DNA of 64,000 nt. Source: Hymenobacter oligotrophus (GTDB taxonomy: Bacteria > Bacteroidota > Bacteroidia > Cytophagales > Hymenobacteraceae). Within the stretch, counting starts at the first letter, position 1. Each line of letters begins with the position of its first letter. Where the stretch lies: NCBI RefSeq assembly GCF_003574965.1, contig NZ_CP032317.1, forward strand, positions 1,426,001 to 1,490,000. The letters run 5' to 3'. Positions 1-8,457 of this stretch are shown here, in pieces. A model generated the notes under the pieces. That model was not told the DNA's origin and ran no database searches. It saw nothing but the letters and a program-made list of their open reading frames with translations. A program made the translations under genes and the position numbers.

Positions 1-1
1 G

Positions 2-313
2 AACGTGCTGCTCCAGGCGTGCCGGCGGCAAGGCACGGGCAAGGTATTGGTTGATCAGCGCCACATGAGTACCCTAACTCCCGCCGAGGAACACTGGATT
101 GCCAACGATTGGCTGCCGCGCTCAGTTGTGCAGGGCAATTACCGCTACGCCGCCATTCTGCCGCCCACCGATGCCGAAGCCCTGGCTTGCATGAAGGCGC
201 TAAATTGGCCGCCGGTGCCCGAAGCACCTTACTTCGCCACCTTCAGCGACGAATCGTCGGCCCTGAGCTGGCTGCGCCGCCAAATACCCGTTGCTTCTCA
301 CCACTTAGCCTGA
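2..313 (+). CDS. C-terminal part of a small cytosolic protein, possibly SpoIIAA/STAS-like (truncated by window edge)
   Basis: The reading frame is open from the first bases of the window to a TGA at 311-313, so the true start lies upstream. About 103 residues are visible. The pattern is a buried strand (KVLVDQRHMS), an EEHW helix, an Ala/Val strand, and a terminal FATFSDESSALSWLRRQ segment. That spacing, ending in an aromatic-rich strand and an A-x-x-WL helix, resembles the short SpoIIAA-like (STAS fold) proteins common in Bacteroidota. This assignment is from pattern only and is tentative. No signal peptide or membrane segment is visible in this part. Confidence 0.6.
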   Translation, partial: NVLLQACRRQGTGKVLVDQRHMSTLTPAEEHWIANDWLPRSVVQGNYRYAAILPPTDAEALACMKALNWPPVPEAPYFATFSDESSALSWLRRQIPVASHHLA

Positions 314-620
314 TGGCTGCAGCCATTCGCTCCTGCCAGCGTGCCGTAACCCTTGACGCCTAGGTCCGAATGGTGTCGGGTGCCAAGCTGCCCTAGGTGC
401 CTACCCAGTGCAGAGCTCGTTCGAGGGAAAGACTTGGTTAGCCTTCACTAAGGGAATGGCCAACGTGGAGGCCACACTCATCATGTAAGGTTTTTGGCAA
501 CCACAGCAAGCCTCCTAACAGCCGCTTGGATACCGCGCTGCTGATGCAACTGCCCAGGCACAGCCAACCCGCTATGACTTAAGGGTTCCTTTTTGTATTG
601 TTGAGGTCAATTCCGGCGTT
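314..620. other. Intergenic stretch without a convincing gene
   Basis: About 307 bases separate the first gene from the lipoprotein gene. No open frame with a plausible start is seen on either strand. It carries two CCTAGG palindromes (359-364 and 392-397, the latter in the extended form GCCCTAGGTGCC) and a T-rich stretch near 590-600 that may belong to the promoter of the next gene. Confidence 0.5.
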
Positions 621-1151
621 ATGCTAAAACTTCTCCTGCTGCTCACCTCGCTGGCCGTTACTGCCTGCACCATTCCGCTGCCCCAACCGGCTCCCACGCC
701 CACCCCGCCCCCTGCGCCCGTGCCCAAAGTTCGCACGGTGCTGCTCTCGGCACTTGTGATGAGCGAAGGCGACGCCAGCCAGCTACCAACCGACGACCCA
801 CTGGTTACGCTGAGTTTGCGGCGCGTGGCTCCGCTGCCCGCGGGGGGATTCGAGCTTAAACCCGCCGAGCTTATTTTGCCTGCCACTCCGCTTAAGCCGC
901 ACATGCGCTACTTCAACCTACCGCCCATCGAAACCTACGCTGGCGCCCCCATGCCGGTGCTAATTGGGGAGGTTACGGTGAAAACGGCCCCGCCCCAAGG
1001 AGCCGGCCAAGGCTACCGCGTAACTGGCTCCTACACCATCGATGGGGTGGTAACCAGCAACATGCCAGCTATTTACTACATGGCGGGCGTGGCAGCTGCG
1101 GCAGGCACCCCGCTATCGTATAAAACTGAGTTTCAAGTACCGCACCAGTAG
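621..1151 (+). CDS. Putative secreted lipoprotein of unknown function
   Basis: The 176-residue product starts with a hydrophobic leader and a lipobox-like VTAC ending at Cys16, so it is probably lipidated and anchored in the envelope. A Pro-rich spacer (residues about 18-36) follows. The rest is a single small domain rich in strands (VRTVLLSALVM, GYRVTGSYTIDGVV) with no recognised catalytic motif. The ATG at 621 is the only start that preserves the leader. I do not recognise the family. The gene stands alone, and the next feature on the plus strand is more than 1 kb away. Confidence 0.8.
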   Translation: MLKLLLLLTSLAVTACTIPLPQPAPTPTPPPAPVPKVRTVLLSALVMSEGDASQLPTDDPLVTLSLRRVAPLPAGGFELKPAELILPATPLKPHMRYFNLPPIETYAGAPMPVLIGEVTVKTAPPQGAGQGYRVTGSYTIDGVVTSNMPAIYYMAGVAAAAGTPLSYKTEFQVPHQ

Positions 1152-1267
1152 CACAGCTTTTGAATACGAGCCGGCGGCCTTTAGAAGCAGCCCCGCTTGC
1201 TTCCAAAGACTAGAACACCGTCGCCTAGGGCCGCTTGGTCCGCGTGTGCGGTAAGCAACACGTTAGC

Positions 1268-1322
1268 AAAAACACACCCCGCGCCGGCGCGCTACATAAA
1301 TGCTGCGTATCGGCGCGGGGTG
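1268..1322 (-). terminator. Intrinsic terminator on the minus strand
   Basis: Perfect 12-bp arms CACCCCGCGCCG (1275-1286) and CGGCGCGGGGTG (1311-1322) are separated by 24 bases. Read on the minus strand the hairpin is followed at once by TGTTTTT (complement of 1268-1274). It lies 48 bases after the stop of the small minus-strand frame at 1370-1495, which supports that frame being transcribed. Confidence 0.6.
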
Positions 1323-1369
1323 CGTAATCCTTGGAGTTGTTTTCAGGAAAACCTTTTAACCGAGCTGCG

Positions 1370-1495
1370 TCAGCTGCGCGCTACGGGTGCAGAGGTGCTT
1401 ACGTTGGCCGGAGCGGCAGCGGCTTCTTGCTTTGAGCCACGGCTGTAGGCCGCAAAGAGCAGGGCAACAAGGGCAGTTAGGTAGAGTGTTTTCAT
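1370..1495 (-). CDS. Possible 41-residue secreted peptide
   Basis: An ATG at 1495 opens a 41-codon frame ending in TGA at 1370-1372. The peptide begins MKTLYLTALVALLFAAYSRG, a clear signal sequence, then continues with an Ala/Ser-rich tail (KQEAAAAPANV). The cleavage region LFAAYS looks like a lipobox in which the essential Cys is Tyr (TAC instead of TGC). If that is real, the peptide cannot be lipidated and would be a plain secreted peptide or a decayed lipoprotein. A minus-strand terminator at 1268-1322 follows it. It is too short for routine gene callers, and function is unknown. Confidence 0.45.
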   Translation of the reverse strand: MKTLYLTALVALLFAAYSRGSKQEAAAAPANVSTSAPVARS

Positions 1496-1647
1496 AGTGG
1501 AGTAGAGTGGCGTTAGGATAATGGTTACGCATGAATTGCTCCTGCGTTGGGTTTAATGTTGAGTTTCAAACCCAACTGCGGATGTTGCCCCTTGGCCCAC
1601 AAAGAAAATCAGCCACTCCGCTGTGCAGCAAAGTGGCCGATTGTAAG

Positions 1648-1724
1648 TGGCACCCCCGGCACGATTCGAACGTGCGACCGTCTGCTTAGAAGGCAGATGC
1701 TCTATCCAGCTGAGCTACGGGAGC
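1648..1724 (-). tRNA. tRNA-Arg (anticodon TCT)
   Basis: The minus strand folds as a full cloverleaf: acceptor GCTCCCG, D-arm AGCTCAGCTGGATAGAGC, anticodon stem TCTGC/GCAGA around loop CTTCTAA (anticodon TCT), and T-arm with GTTCGAATC. The 3' CCA is encoded (complement of 1648-1650). The first acceptor pair is a G-U wobble. It is the last of three clustered minus-strand tRNA genes. Confidence 0.95.
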
Positions 1725-1859
1725 TTATGTTGTGCTATACGCGGATTTCAAACGCAAGTAGTTGCTGCAACGACCGGAACATACTGTTGCTTGCAGCAGC
1801 CACGAAGCATCGAAAGCCGCCCACCCCACAAGGCGGGCAGACGGCTTCCGAAAAAGTAG

Positions 1860-1933
1860 TCGGGGTGGCAGGATTCGAACCTGCGGCCTCCTGCTCCCAA
1901 AGCAGGCGCGATACCGGGCTACGCTACACCCCG
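1860..1933 (-). tRNA. tRNA-Pro (anticodon TGG)
   Basis: The minus-strand cloverleaf has acceptor CGGGGTG/CACCCCG, anticodon stem CCTGC/GCAGG around loop TTTGGGA (anticodon TGG), and T-loop GTTCGAATC. The 3' CCA is not encoded; after the discriminator A the sequence reads CTA. It therefore needs CCA addition by the nucleotidyltransferase, unlike its two neighbours. Confidence 0.95.
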
Positions 1934-1995
1934 AAAGCGGCAACAGACGCTGCTGCGCTATAAAAAATCAGGCTTCCCGAAGTACGGGAAGCCCG

Positions 1996-2086
<91 letters not shown>

Positions 2087-2204
2087 GTAATTGAGGCTGA
2101 TTACCTAGTGGCCGCTTGCCCTTAGGTGCCGCAAATATACAAGCGGCAATCGAAAAACAATTGTCGAGCGAAAAAAAATCTACGTTTCAGCTCAGCAGGG
2201 CCAT

Positions 2205-2212
2205 TATCTTTG
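2205..2212 (+). promoter_or_regulatory. -7 promoter box TATCTTTG
   Basis: This is an exact match to the Bacteroidota sigma-ABfr -7 consensus TAnnTTTG, 33 bases before the ATG at 2246. A TTT-containing -33 element is possible near 2184. It supports starting the VWA gene at 2246 rather than at upstream in-frame ATGs. Confidence 0.6.
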
Positions 2213-2245
2213 ACATCGACCACCGCCCGCGCTGGGCCCGCACGC

Positions 2246-3226
2246 ATGCTTACTTGGCTGTATTCCTGGACGATTTGGGAAGCCTTGCTTACGGCTGGGG
2301 CGCTGGTGCTATATGTGGGTTACGTGTGGCGCACGGTGCGGCTTTCGCGCCCGCTCGGCATGTCGGGGTGGCGCTTGGCCTGGAAAGCCTTGCCTCGCCT
2401 GCTGGCGTTTGGGCTCTTGCTGGTAGCGCTGCTGGGCCCGGCCTACGGGCTTACCCAGCGCGCGGTGCGCACCGCCGGTAAGGACGTGTGGCTGCTTGTC
2501 GATTTGTCGCGCTCCATGGATGCTAACGACGTGGCGCCTTCGCGGCTGCAAAAAGCCAAAGCCGAGCTGACTGCTTTGGTGCAGCGCTTTCCGGCCGACC
2601 GCATTGGGCTCATCGTGTTCAGCTCCGAAGCCTTCGTACACTGCCCGCTCACTTACGACCAGGAAGCGCTGCTGATCTTGCTGAATACCCTGGATACGAA
2701 GTTAGTGCCTAAAGGCAGCACCGAGCTGACACAACCTTTGCAATTGGCCCTCGCACGCATGGCCACCTCGGCGCTTAAGCCCGACAGCGTTGGCGCACCT
2801 AGGGCCACGGCGCTGGTATTGGTGAGCGATGGCGAGGACTACAGCGACAACGTGGAAGGGGTGCTGCGCGAAGTAGTACGCAGCGGCATGCGCCTTTACA
2901 CCGTTGGGGTGGGCACCGCCGCAGGCGGGCGCATACCCCGGGCCGGCGGGTACGTGCGCGATGCGCAGGGCAAACCGGTTCTCACGCGTTTGCAGCCGGC
3001 CGTGCTGCGCCGCCTTTCCGAGGCAACCGGCGGCGTGTATGTAGAGCTGACGGACCGGCGCAACGAGTTTCCGCTGCTGTTGCGGGCCATATCGCGCCTC
3101 GAGGGCCAAACCCAGCAGGTGCGCACCGTAACCGTAGCCGACAACCGCTACCTGTACCCGTTGGCGGCGGCCTTGTTGCTGCTCGCGCTGGATGTGGTTA
3201 TATCCGTAACCGTAGTGAAGCCCTGA
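2246..3226 (+). CDS. VWA-domain membrane protein, BatB-like
   Basis: The 326-residue product has two N-terminal membrane segments (about residues 10-27 and 50-66), a von Willebrand A domain (about 80-260) and a C-terminal membrane segment (about 305-322). This is the layout of Bacteroidota BatA/BatB proteins. The metal-ion site DLSRSMD (D86, S88, S90) is intact, and the later VSDGEDYSD also fits. The start at 2246 is chosen because the membrane segment begins there and a TATCTTTG promoter box lies 34 bases upstream. Its stop overlaps the ATG of the TPR gene by one base (TGATG), indicating translational coupling. Known relatives are linked to aerotolerance or envelope stress; no MoxR or BatA gene is adjacent here. 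Confidence 0.88.
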   Translation: MLTWLYSWTIWEALLTAGALVLYVGYVWRTVRLSRPLGMSGWRLAWKALPRLLAFGLLLVALLGPAYGLTQRAVRTAGKDVWLLVDLSRSMDANDVAPSRLQKAKAELTALVQRFPADRIGLIVFSSEAFVHCPLTYDQEALLILLNTLDTKLVPKGSTELTQPLQLALARMATSALKPDSVGAPRATALVLVSDGEDYSDNVEGVLREVVRSGMRLYTVGVGTAAGGRIPRAGGYVRDAQGKPVLTRLQPAVLRRLSEATGGVYVELTDRRNEFPLLLRAISRLEGQTQQVRTVTVADNRYLYPLAAALLLLALDVVISVTVVKP

Positions 3227-4113
3227 TGCGCGGTTTGCTGCTGATACTGCTGGTGCTGGGCGGTGGCTGGTGGAGTGCCCTGCAACGCGTGCACAACGCC
3301 AACGACGCCATGCGCCTGGGGGCCAGCGCCTACGCCCAGCGCGACTACGCTACCGCCGCCGCCGCTTACGCCCGCGCCCGGGGCCTAGGTGTTACCGACG
3401 AAGGCGTGCTGCTGAACCTAGGGCATGCATACGCCCGCTTGGGCCGCCAACCCGAGGCTCGGCAAGCCTACGGCAGCCTGCTGCAAAGCGCTGTACCCGA
3501 AGTACGCAGTGTGGCCCGGCAACAGTTAGCCGTTTTGGCTGCGGCCGATGGCAACTACGCCCAAGCCACCGCTCTGCTACGGCAAGCCTTGCTCGACAAT
3601 CCGCGCAACACCGCTGCGCGCTACAACTACGAACTGCTTCGCCCCTACCAAGGCCGCCGCAACGAGCCCAATCTACCGCCCCCACCTGCCGAACGCCAGC
3701 CGCAGCCGGGTGGTGCCGGCGAGCAATCAGCCGATACGCAGCCGGCCCAAGCGCCGCCGCAAGCCGCCCCCGCTAGCGGCAACCAAGCCACTGGGCAAGG
3801 TAGCCAAACCGGCAACCTGGGCGGTAATACCAATCGGGCAACCGCACAGGGCAACAACCCTGGCAGCACGCAGGGCCTCGATACGAATGCCAACGACACC
3901 GGTGGTCCGCCAAACAACAGCGGCACCAGCGGCGAGGCGGCCAACCCCACCGATAACCGAGTAATTACCCGCCAGCGCTTGGCTCCGCTGAACCTGAACG
4001 AGGCGCAGGCCCGGCAACTATTGGACGCGCTGCAGGCCGCCGAGCAGCAGTATTTGCAGCAGCTGCCCCACAAAGCCACGCAGCGCCCCGACCCCCGCAA
4101 GCCCGCTTGGTAG
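3226..4113 (+). CDS. TPR-repeat protein, BatC-like
   Basis: The 295-residue product has an N-terminal hydrophobic segment (residues 2-17; signal anchor), then about three tetratricopeptide repeats (about 30-140, e.g. LGASAYAQRDYATAAAAYARA). A long Pro/Gln/Gly/Asn-rich low-complexity stretch (about 140-245) and a short C-terminal helix (ARQLLDALQAAEQQYLQQL) follow. TPR proteins directly downstream of BatB are BatC-type and probably assemble with the VWA protein at the membrane. The one-base overlap with the upstream gene implies an operon. Confidence 0.85.
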   Translation: MRGLLLILLVLGGGWWSALQRVHNANDAMRLGASAYAQRDYATAAAAYARARGLGVTDEGVLLNLGHAYARLGRQPEARQAYGSLLQSAVPEVRSVARQQLAVLAAADGNYAQATALLRQALLDNPRNTAARYNYELLRPYQGRRNEPNLPPPPAERQPQPGGAGEQSADTQPAQAPPQAAPASGNQATGQGSQTGNLGGNTNRATAQGNNPGSTQGLDTNANDTGGPPNNSGTSGEAANPTDNRVITRQRLAPLNLNEAQARQLLDALQAAEQQYLQQLPHKATQRPDPRKPAW

Positions 4114-4162
4114 CCCTAGGTGCCTGGCCGCCTAGTGCAGTAAGGCACCCGAAAATTCCTAC

Positions 4163-4170
4163 TACTTTTG
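4163..4170 (+). promoter_or_regulatory. -7 promoter box TACTTTTG
   Basis: An exact TAnnTTTG match 63 bases upstream of the thiolase ATG at 4234. It implies a leader of roughly 55 bases and supports starting at 4234 rather than at the in-frame ATG at 4168, which lies inside the box. Confidence 0.55.
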
Positions 4171-4233
4171 GCCTGTCGCTGCCATGCGGCAGCCCAGCCC
4201 GACTTTCTACTACAACCCCACCCTTTTACATTC

Positions 4234-5418
4234 ATGCAGACGAAAGAAGTCTATATCATTTCGGCGGTGCGCACGCCCATCGGTTCGTTTGGCGGCAGCT
4301 TGGCCTCGCTTTCGGCTACCGAGCTGGGCGGCATTGCCCTGAAAGGCGCCCTCGAGAAAGCCGGCGTGGAGCCCAAAGAGGTGCAGCAGGTAATCATGGG
4401 CAACGTGATTTCGGCCAACCTGGGCCAGGCTCCGGCCCGCCAGGCTGCCCTGAAAGCCGGCCTAGGTTACGAGGTGGAGTGCACCACCGTAAACAAAGTG
4501 TGTGCTTCGGGTTCAAAGGCCATTATGATGGCCGCCCAAGCCATTATGCTGGGCCACGCCGATGTAGTGCTGGCCGGCGGTATGGAAAGCATGTCGAACG
4601 TACCGTACTACCTCGACAAAGCCCGCTTCGGTGCCAAGTACGGCCACAGCCAGATGATCGACGGCCTGATGAAGGACGGCCTGTGGGACCCCTACCACAA
4701 CTACGCCATGGGCAACGCGGCCGAAAACACGGCCAAGAAGATGGGCATCACCCGCGAAGAGCAGGATGCCTTTGCCATTGAGAGCTACACCCGCAGCGCC
4801 AACGCGGCCAAAGCCGGCAAAAAGAAGGACGAAATCATTCCGGTTACGATTGAGCAGCGCGGCAAAACCGTGGTGGTTGAGGACGACGAGGAGTACACCA
4901 AAGTCGACTTTGCCAAAGTACCCGGCCTGAAGCCGGCTTTCATCAAAGAGGGTGGTACCGTAACCGCGGCCAATGCCTCTACCCTCAACGACGGCGCCGC
5001 CGCCGTGTTGCTGATGAGCAAGGAAAAGGCCGAAGCCCTAGGTGTTACGCCGATTGCGCGCGTACTGGGCTTTGCCGATGCCGAGCAGGCGCCGGAGTGG
5101 TTCACCACCTCGCCTTCGCTGGCTATTCCGAAGGCCCTGAAGTACGCCGGCGTAACGCCCGAGCAAGTCGACTTCTACGAAATCAACGAGGCTTTCTCGG
5201 TAGTATCACTTGCCAACAACAAGCTGCTTAAGCTAGAAGGCTCGAAAGTGAACGTGTACGGCGGTGCCGTGTCGCTGGGCCACCCGCTGGGGGCTTCGGG
5301 TGCGCGCATCGTAACCACGCTGCTGAACGTGATGCGTAACGAAGGCGGCAAGATTGGGGTAACCGGCATCTGCAACGGTGGCGGTGGCGCCAGCAGCCTC
5401 GTGTTCGAGAAATTGTAA
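4234..5418 (+). CDS. Acetyl-CoA C-acyltransferase (thiolase)
   Basis: The 394-residue product is full length for the cytosolic biosynthetic-type thiolases (AtoB/PhaA family), which condense two acetyl-CoA to acetoacetyl-CoA or run the reverse reaction. The nucleophile sits in KVCASGSKA (C90), followed by the NEAF motif, the catalytic His in GHPLGASGAR (about H350) and the acid/base Cys in GICNGGGGAS (about C380). The start at 4234 gives the usual N-terminus (KEVYIISAVRTPIG). A -7 box lies at 4163-4170 and a strong terminator at 5475-5510, so it is probably monocistronic. The sequence does not decide between beta-oxidation and biosynthesis. Confidence 0.95.
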   Translation: MQTKEVYIISAVRTPIGSFGGSLASLSATELGGIALKGALEKAGVEPKEVQQVIMGNVISANLGQAPARQAALKAGLGYEVECTTVNKVCASGSKAIMMAAQAIMLGHADVVLAGGMESMSNVPYYLDKARFGAKYGHSQMIDGLMKDGLWDPYHNYAMGNAAENTAKKMGITREEQDAFAIESYTRSANAAKAGKKKDEIIPVTIEQRGKTVVVEDDEEYTKVDFAKVPGLKPAFIKEGGTVTAANASTLNDGAAAVLLMSKEKAEALGVTPIARVLGFADAEQAPEWFTTSPSLAIPKALKYAGVTPEQVDFYEINEAFSVVSLANNKLLKLEGSKVNVYGGAVSLGHPLGASGARIVTTLLNVMRNEGGKIGVTGICNGGGGASSLVFEKL

Positions 5419-5474
5419 TTGCTGCTCGGCGAATTGCTGGCTCGCAGTTCGCTGGCTCATGCGCACTGAATTCC

Positions 5475-5510
5475 GGTGCCACGTCTTTCGGGTCGTGGCA
5501 CCTTTTTTTT
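5475..5510 (+). terminator. Intrinsic terminator after the thiolase gene
   Basis: Perfect 9-bp arms GGTGCCACG (5475-5483) and CGTGGCACC (5494-5502) with a 10-base loop are followed by eight T residues (5503-5510). Confidence 0.85.
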
Positions 5511-5683
5511 GCCTAGGGCAGCGCCAAGCCCTAGGTGCCTAAGTGGTATTTCTGCAAGCCCCGGGCAGGCAGCACCTTTACGAGCGCAACTGTGTTTAGC
5601 CAACTGCCCGAAAGCTTACGCGTAGCTTCGGCACAATTTTTCTAGGACAAGCGCAGTTAATTCGAAAGCGCATATTTGACGGC

Positions 5684-7090
5684 ATGAACAAACTACTGCT
5701 GGCGGGCTCCCTCCTGCTGCTAGCGGCTCCGGCCTGGGCCCAACGCCCCCGCGTCTTCACCACATACTTCGATACCACCCACACCAAAAAGCGCGAAGTG
5801 TACCGCGCCTTGGTAGGGGCCGATACCGTGATGGAAGGCCCTTACAAACGCTTTTACCGCTCGGGCAAGTTGGAGGTGCAAACCAGCTACCGGGGCGGCA
5901 AGCCCGATAGCGCCTACGTGGAGTTTTTTGCAACGGGGCAGCGCCGACTTGAAGTAACCTTCAAAGAAGGCCAGCGGCAAGGACCTTTCCGCACGTTTTA
6001 CCCCACGGGCAAAGTAGCGCAGGAAGGCTCTTACGTCGACGACCAGCCCACGGGCAATATCAAGATGTACCACCCCTCGGGCGAGCTGAAACTGGAAACC
6101 ACGTTGGAGCGCGGTCAGCCCTCCGGTGTGGTGCGCCAGGTGTATGCCTCGGGCAAGCCCCAGGTTGAGATGACCTACAAGGACGGGCAGCCCAACGGCG
6201 TGGTGCGCACCTACTTCCCCAACGGGCAGCTGCAAAGCGAAGGCACCTACCGCAACGGCCTGTTGGCCGGCGGCTACAAAACCTGGTACAGCAACGGCCA
6301 GCTCGAAACGGAGGTGACCATGGACAACACCGGCCGCGGCACCATGCGCACCTACTACCCTACGGGCAAGCTGCGCACCGAGGGCAACTACGTGCCGGCC
6401 ACCGTCGCTACCCGGCAGGTAACCAACCAGCTCGGCGACGACCTTACCAAACGCGCTCAACAGCTAGCCCCCGGCACGGCCAACCTCGAAGGCGCCGTGA
6501 AAACTTACTACGAGGACGGCAAGCTGAAAAGCACACAGAATTACAAAGCCGGTTTGCTGACGGGACTATCCCGCTACTTCTACCCGTCGGGCAAGCCGGA
6601 GCAGGAAGTGGTGTACTCCAATGCGGCCAAAGATCGTAAGGTGACGGTATTTTTCGAGGAAGGCGGCGTGAAGGAAGAGCAGGAGTACAAGAACACCCAG
6701 CGCAACGGCACGTGGCGCACCTTCTTCCCCAACAGTAAGCAGGTGCAGCGAAAGGAAACCTACCTCAACGGCCGTTTGGTGGGCGACCAAACCACCTACT
6801 TCCCTACCGGTCAGGTTCAGCGCAAACTCACCTTCGAGGGCGGCAAAGCCGTGGGCGCCGAGCAGGAATTCTACCAGTCGGGTAAGCTCCGGAGCGAAAC
6901 TGCTTGGAAGGCTGGGCTGAAATCGGGCCCTTTCCGCCAATTGCGCGAAGATGGTACCCTGGAGGTACAAGGACAGTTCCGCAACAACCGCGAAACCGGC
7001 GTGTGGAGCTACTTCGGCCCCGATGGCAAAACCGTATCGGAAAAGAAGACTTTACGGAATGGGCAGGTAGTTGCCCCCGGTACCAAGTAA
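5684..7090 (+). CDS. Secreted MORN-repeat protein (YwqK-like)
   Basis: The 468-residue product has a signal peptide (MNKLLLAGSLLLLAAPAWAQ) followed by about fifteen MORN-type repeats of the form G-x-x-x-x-Y/F-x-x-x-G-K-L-x-x-E-x-x-Y. Examples are YRSGKLEVQTSYRGG and YPTGKLRTEGNY. The repeats run to the end with no separate catalytic domain. Such proteins are often labelled YwqK-family antitoxins, but nothing here indicates a toxin-antitoxin pair. A periplasmic or surface scaffold role is a guess. The gene stands alone between two terminators and, unlike most genes here, contains no CCTAGG site. Confidence 0.85.
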   Translation: MNKLLLAGSLLLLAAPAWAQRPRVFTTYFDTTHTKKREVYRALVGADTVMEGPYKRFYRSGKLEVQTSYRGGKPDSAYVEFFATGQRRLEVTFKEGQRQGPFRTFYPTGKVAQEGSYVDDQPTGNIKMYHPSGELKLETTLERGQPSGVVRQVYASGKPQVEMTYKDGQPNGVVRTYFPNGQLQSEGTYRNGLLAGGYKTWYSNGQLETEVTMDNTGRGTMRTYYPTGKLRTEGNYVPATVATRQVTNQLGDDLTKRAQQLAPGTANLEGAVKTYYEDGKLKSTQNYKAGLLTGLSRYFYPSGKPEQEVVYSNAAKDRKVTVFFEEGGVKEEQEYKNTQRNGTWRTFFPNSKQVQRKETYLNGRLVGDQTTYFPTGQVQRKLTFEGGKAVGAEQEFYQSGKLRSETAWKAGLKSGPFRQLREDGTLEVQGQFRNNRETGVWSYFGPDGKTVSEKKTLRNGQVVAPGTK

Positions 7091-7115
7091 ACCGCAGCCT
7101 GTAGGCTACAGCCAC

Positions 7116-7151
7116 AACCGCCAACTCGTCCTGGGTTGGCGGTTTTCTTTT
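7116..7151 (+). terminator. Intrinsic terminator after the MORN-repeat gene
   Basis: Arms AACCGCCAAC (7116-7125) and GTTGGCGGTT (7135-7144) with a 9-base loop are followed by TTCTTTT. Confidence 0.8.
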
Positions 7152-7651
7152 GCCCGAGGTAGCCTCAACCTAAGCATATGCCCTGCACATTTATATATGA
7201 TGTAGCATATAATTAACGGGGCCAGCAGCGTTAATTAAAAAGTTAAGGGTTGGTTGTAACCATTGCCCTAGGTCGGAGTTTCCACCATCGCATTCAGGCC
7301 TCGAAAAAATTTTACCGCCAGATGCATCCTACGAAAATATTCGTAGTCTTTGGTTTGAATGGTGAGTGAAAAGGACGGCGGACCGCGGCCGTCGTTCTAC
7401 CCGCTCCTGCTCGGCTTACTTGGCAGCTGCCCCGGCAGCTGGCAATGCTTACCGAACCTCGGCTGGCCTACTGCTAGGCTGCACTGCAAGCTTTGAAACT
7501 GCCGCACAACGAACAACCGCCGCCTACCTAGGTAAAAAATTATTCAAACACTAGGCAACGCCTCCCCCCGACTTTCCATCTACCCTTCTGAAAACGCCCT
7601 TGGAGCATAGCAGAAGGCGAATTGAAGATTAACAATAAAAAAATTTAGCTA
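7152..7651. other. AT-richer intergenic region with a small dyad
   Basis: No convincing gene is seen. Around 7185-7260 the sequence is clearly richer in A/T than its surroundings. A dyad CTACGAA-AATA-TTCGTAG lies at 7329-7346. A GTG-initiated 62-codon frame at 7366-7554 was judged spurious. The region precedes the receptor locus and may hold its distal regulatory sequence. Confidence 0.4.
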
Positions 7652-7672
7652 GTACCTTGCGTTACAAAGTAC
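7652..7672. promoter_or_regulatory. Dyad operator candidate GTACCTTG-N5-CAAAGTAC
   Basis: The near-perfect inverted repeat GTACCTTG CGTTA CAAAGTAC lies 258 bases upstream of the 7931 ATG. The same half-site with the same 5-base spacer recurs at 8557-8577 in front of the receptor gene, so one regulator may bind both. The TACCTTG part also resembles a -7 box. Confidence 0.45.
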
Positions 7673-7930
7673 CTATCATTACCTTTGAAGCGTTGAAAGA
7701 GTACGCCGCATGCGGGGCCCGGTAACCGACCGGACCGCCAGCCGCCCACCAACCGGGCTGCAACCCGCACACGGTATTTGGCGACTTTCAGCTACCAATA
7801 CCTCCTTGAGGCTCAGCTGATAGTCTTGCGTCTGCCATCGTTGGTCGGACGGACAGCACCGAGTGGAACCGCGGCCACCGGCTGCCCGACGGCACCCCCC
7901 GTTCGTGTAACCTTTTTTCTTTCTCAGGTC

Positions 7931-8374
7931 ATGTTACTTTCAATGTTCAACCGCGCCCTAATGGGTGCTGGCCTCCTCGCTGCATCCATTTCGCAACCCG
8001 CTGCCGCCAACTTCTCGGAGGTACCTAGCGCCCACACTGGCGTTCAAATCACGGGCTCCTTCAGCGGTACGCTCATCGACCAGTACACTGGCCGGCCTAT
8101 TAACCAAGCCACCGTTGCCTTAATGCGCCACGACAACGAGCAACTGATTGCCGGTGCCGTAACCGCTGACAACGGCGAGTTCCGACTCGACCGCGCCACT
8201 TTCGGTCGTTACATGCTGCACGTCGAAATTGCTGGCTACGAGCCGCTTCACGAAGAAGTAGTCATTGCTGCCGGTCGCGATGTAGTAGACCTAGGCAGCT
8301 ACGGCCTCATCCCGCTGAAGGCTGTTGCCACCAACTCCGCACAGCATAAAATGACGCTGGTAGCCCAGGACTAA
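7931..8374 (+). CDS. Free-standing carboxypeptidase-regulatory-like domain protein, secreted
   Basis: From the ATG at 7931 the product is 147 residues: a signal sequence (about residues 1-30, ending SQPAAA) and one beta-sandwich of the carboxypeptidase D regulatory-like type. The domain shows GSFSGTLIDQYTGRPINQA, a TADNGEFRLDR turn, HVEIAGYEPLHEEV, and a closing DLGSYGLIPL strand. The same module forms the N-terminus of the TonB-dependent receptor encoded next. No barrel or plug follows. A dyad at 7652-7672 matches one before the receptor gene. The long in-frame extension back to 7778 has no leader and was rejected; ATG 7943 is another possible start. Confidence 0.78.
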   Translation: MLLSMFNRALMGAGLLAASISQPAAANFSEVPSAHTGVQITGSFSGTLIDQYTGRPINQATVALMRHDNEQLIAGAVTADNGEFRLDRATFGRYMLHVEIAGYEPLHEEVVIAAGRDVVDLGSYGLIPLKAVATNSAQHKMTLVAQD

Positions 8375-8457
8375 CCACCTGCTGCCTCGTATGCGCCTCC
8401 TTCCTTCTTTCCGCGCTTCAGTTATCCAACCGTGCCACGGCACGCTATTTAGCCCAA

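Noticed and set aside
1197-1448. 83-codon plus-strand frame
   Set aside because: No leader, ribosome site or domain pattern; it overlaps the minus-strand hairpin/terminator and the better-supported signal-peptide frame at 1370-1495.
5720-6460. 246-codon minus-strand frame inside the MORN-repeat gene
   Set aside because: A long antisense frame caused by codon bias of the repeat gene; its composition (Ala/Gly/His/Val-rich) is typical of shadow frames.
5684-7090. Toxin-antitoxin module suggested by the YwqK antitoxin family name
   Set aside because: No partner gene lies next to it, and the product is a large secreted repeat protein.
7366-7554. GTG-started 62-codon frame
   Set aside because: Rich in Arg/Ser/Ala with no domain pattern, non-ATG start and no promoter; probably chance.
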